DNA of 30,710 bases from contig JACCRW010000217.1 in assembly GCA_013813345.1 (NCBI GenBank), forward strand, positions 1 through 30,710, given 5' to 3'. The notes under the pieces were generated by a model. The model did no database searches. It was not told the DNA's origin and was given only the letters and a program-made list of their open reading frames with translations. How positions within the stretch are numbered: the first letter of the stretch is position 1; every line of letters begins with the position of its first letter. Origin of the DNA: Actinomycetota bacterium. GTDB lineage: Bacteria; Actinomycetota; Thermoleophilia; Gaiellales; Gaiellaceae. Shown one piece after another: positions 29,340-30,710 of the stretch. The position numbers were made by a program, and so were the translations under genes.

Positions 29340-30478
29340 AACGGGGATTTGCGGCTCTTTCTCTGCGTGCCCTCTCGTTCCTGGGTTGCGCCGCAGCGGG
29401 TCTGCTGAGCGCGCTCGTGCTCGCCGCGACGCCGGCCGCGATCGCCGACACCGGAACGAGCACGACCGCGACGACCGGGACGACGACGACCACGCTGCCG
29501 ACGACAACGACGCCGACCACGACGGTGCGGACGACGACGGTGCGCACGACGACCGTCCCACCGGTTCCCCCGCCGCCGAAGCCGCCGCCGCCCCGGCCTC
29601 CGCGACCGACGACGATCCCGCCCGGAGTGACGATCGGCGGCCTGCTGGTGGGCGGGCTCTCGCCGGCGCGGGCGACCGCCGAGGTACGGACGTACTTCGC
29701 GAGGCCCGTCCCGGTCCACATCGCGGGCATGTCGAAGCTGCTCGTCGCGCCGAAGGCGCTCGGCGCCGCCGCCTACGTCGGTGACGCGGTGAAGCGGGCG
29801 CGGATCTCGCGTCCAGGGGCAAGGGTGCCGCTGAAGGTCGCCGCGCCGCTGCCGGCGATCGAGCGCTACGTGAGTCGGCTCGCGCGCCGCTTCGACCGTA
29901 CCCGAGCAGACTCGCAACTGCTCCTGCGCGGCGCGGCTCCCTACGTGACCGCCAGTCGTTCCGGGCGCGAGCTACAGCAGGAGCCGCTCAGCCGGGCGCT
30001 CTTCCGCAGTGTCAAGGCGCATCTCCGGAACCCCGTCACGGCGCGGATGAGCGAGGTCGCGCCGGCCGTCACGCGGAGCTCGATCGGCGATGTGATCGTG
30101 ATCCGCCGCGGGATCAACAAGCTCTACCTCTACGACGGGATGACGTTGCGCCGGACGTTCGGCGTCGCGACGGGACAGGCGAGCTACCCAACGCCGCTCG
30201 GCAACTTCCAGATCGTCGTCAAGTGGCGCAACCCGTGGTGGTATCCGCCCGCCTCCGACTGGGCCAAGGACGCGGTGCCGATTCCACCCGGCCCCGGCAA
30301 CCCGCTCGGGACGCGCTGGCTGGGGATCTCCTCGCCCGCGGTGGGGATCCACGGCACGCCCGACGCCGCCTCGATCGGCTACTCGGCTTCGCACGGCTGC
30401 ATCCGGATGCTGATCCCCGAGGCCGAGTGGCTCTTCGAGCAGGTGGAGACGGGCACGCCTGTCTTCATCGTCGCGTGA
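29336..30478 (+). CDS. L,D-transpeptidase (YkuD domain), secreted
   Basis: A 380-aa wall enzyme that makes 3-3 peptidoglycan cross-links or attaches proteins to the wall. A signal peptide (about 1-36, MKRGFAALSLRALSFLGCAA..., cut after AIA) is followed by a Thr-rich low-complexity stretch (about 37-78, with TTTVRTTTVRTTTVP) and a Pro-rich stretch. A domain beginning VTIGGLLVGGLSPARATAEV (about 100-240) resembles the peptidoglycan-binding-like domain of actinobacterial LdtB-type and VanW proteins. The YkuD domain (about 255-380) has VIRRGINKLYLYD, TPLGNFQI and the active site IHGTPDAASIGYSASHGCIRM in two parts (IHGT ... SHGCIRM), with catalytic Cys355. GTG 29336 is set by the leaderless promoter. 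GTGA overlaps on both sides. Confidence 0.93.
   Translation: MKRGFAALSLRALSFLGCAAAGLLSALVLAATPAAIADTGTSTTATTGTTTTTLPTTTTPTTTVRTTTVRTTTVPPVPPPPKPPPPRPPRPTTIPPGVTIGGLLVGGLSPARATAEVRTYFARPVPVHIAGMSKLLVAPKALGAAAYVGDAVKRARISRPGARVPLKVAAPLPAIERYVSRLARRFDRTRADSQLLLRGAAPYVTASRSGRELQQEPLSRALFRSVKAHLRNPVTARMSEVAPAVTRSSIGDVIVIRRGINKLYLYDGMTLRRTFGVATGQASYPTPLGNFQIVVKWRNPWWYPPASDWAKDAVPIPPGPGNPLGTRWLGISSPAVGIHGTPDAASIGYSASHGCIRMLIPEAEWLFEQVETGTPVFIVA
29458..29572 (+). repeat. Thr-codon-rich low-complexity tract in the L,D-transpeptidase gene
   Basis: A run of ACG/ACC codons encodes Thr-rich sequence with two TTTVR units and a final TTTVP. It forms the flexible stalk between the signal peptide and the folded domains, like the Thr/Pro stalks of other wall enzymes, and may be glycosylated. 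Confidence 0.75.
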
Positions 30479-30710
30479 CCAGCCGAGTGCGGCTCGGAGG
30501 TCAGATCCTGGCCGTCGGCGTCGTGGCGGCGCTGCTCGGCCTCCTCGTCTGGAAGGTCGCGAAGGGGGACGACAACTCCGTCACGAGCTCGCTGGCCGAG
30601 GGGAGGACGGCAGCGGCGCCGGACTTCACGCTCGCGAAGCTCGACGGGGATGGCGAGCTCGCGCTCGAGTCGCTGCGCGGCAAGGCGGTGGTGCTCAACT
30701 TCTGGGCCTC
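30475..30710 (+). CDS. TlpA/ResA-like thioredoxin-fold protein, partial (C-terminus outside window)
   Basis: Starts at GTG 30475, overlapping the transpeptidase stop (GTGA), and runs to the window edge (78 codons visible). An N-terminal membrane helix (about 6-25, GGQILAVGVVAALLGLLVWK) is followed by a linker and the start of a redoxin domain: APDFTLAKLDGDGELALESLRGKAVVLNFWAS. In this family F-W-A-S/T is followed by W-C-x-x-C, which lies just outside the window. It is an extracytoplasmic membrane-anchored thiol-disulphide oxidoreductase, possibly for cytochrome c maturation or envelope disulphides. Confidence 0.88.
   Translation, partial: MTSRVRLGGQILAVGVVAALLGLLVWKVAKGDDNSVTSSLAEGRTAAAPDFTLAKLDGDGELALESLRGKAVVLNFWA

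Overview
The window looks like a chromosomal segment of a high-GC actinobacterium. Base composition is strongly GC-rich, GTG and TTG starts are common, and most adjacent genes overlap by 4 nt (ATGA/GTGA/TTGA). The order rplY-pth ... mfd-(SurA-type lipoprotein)-mazG-eno ... ftsB/divIC-DUF501 follows the backbone known from Mycobacterium tuberculosis (Rv1015c-Rv1014c, Rv1020-Rv1025). The deep position is an inference: a Thermoleophilia-like lineage (Gaiellales/Solirubrobacterales) is my best guess, because the proteins look actinobacterial but the insertions between backbone genes do not match Mycobacterium or Streptomyces. Many genes have a TANNNT -10 box only 6-8 nt before the start codon, so leaderless transcription seems to be the rule.

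Layout. 1-782 (-): start of an unusual membrane-anchored protein rich in Val/Thr with five VVTNER hexapeptide repeats, cut by the window edge. 872-2403 (+): a 57-aa membrane protein, rplY (L25/CTC) and pth. 2413-2505: a 38-bp tandem repeat. 2517-3516 (-): greA-tag. 3618-7078 (+): a two-gene heterodimeric ABC exporter whose first subunit has lost the Walker A motif while the second has lost the signature motif. 7092-7651 (-): a MazF/PemK-type toxin with a ribbon-helix-helix antitoxin. 7977-14372 (+): mfd, a parvulin-type foldase lipoprotein, mazG and eno. 14379-19103 (-): a large LuxR-type (LAL) regulator, a DUF4242 protein and a Tat-type animal-haem-peroxidase homologue. 19124-20533 (+): pyk. 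20534-20855: a structured intergenic region with a helically phased GTGA/TCAC array and a 44-nt hairpin. 20856-22317 (+): ftsB/divIC, DUF501 and two small unknown genes. 22378-23564 (+): a response regulator with an N-terminal MerR/BldC-type HTH, and a PAP2 phosphatase. 23561-24046 (-): a four-helix membrane protein. 24132-30710 (+): six genes in an unbroken chain of 4-nt overlaps (small membrane protein, GAF/SpoIIE-type phosphatase, membrane/spermidine-synthase fusion, glycerophosphodiesterase, L,D-transpeptidase, TlpA-like thioredoxin), the last cut by the edge.

How the genes fit together. The backbone covers translation upkeep (L25, Pth), transcription-repair coupling (Mfd, GreA), nucleotide-pool cleaning (MazG), alkylation repair (Tag), lower glycolysis (Eno, Pyk) and division (FtsB/DivIC). 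The right-hand chain concerns the envelope and signalling: lipid headgroup turnover, 3-3 peptidoglycan cross-linking, extracytoplasmic redox and an RsbU-like phosphatase. The PAP2 enzyme probably recycles undecaprenyl pyrophosphate.

Most notable non-genic signals: a 21-nt palindrome present twice, once at the rplY promoter and once inside the mfd reading frame where it forces rare codons; the 38-bp tandem repeat; the pyk-ftsB intergenic region; a 19-nt palindrome before the ABC exporter; and the recurring GCTACACTGGC promoter core. No rRNA, tRNA, CRISPR array or insertion sequence was recognised.
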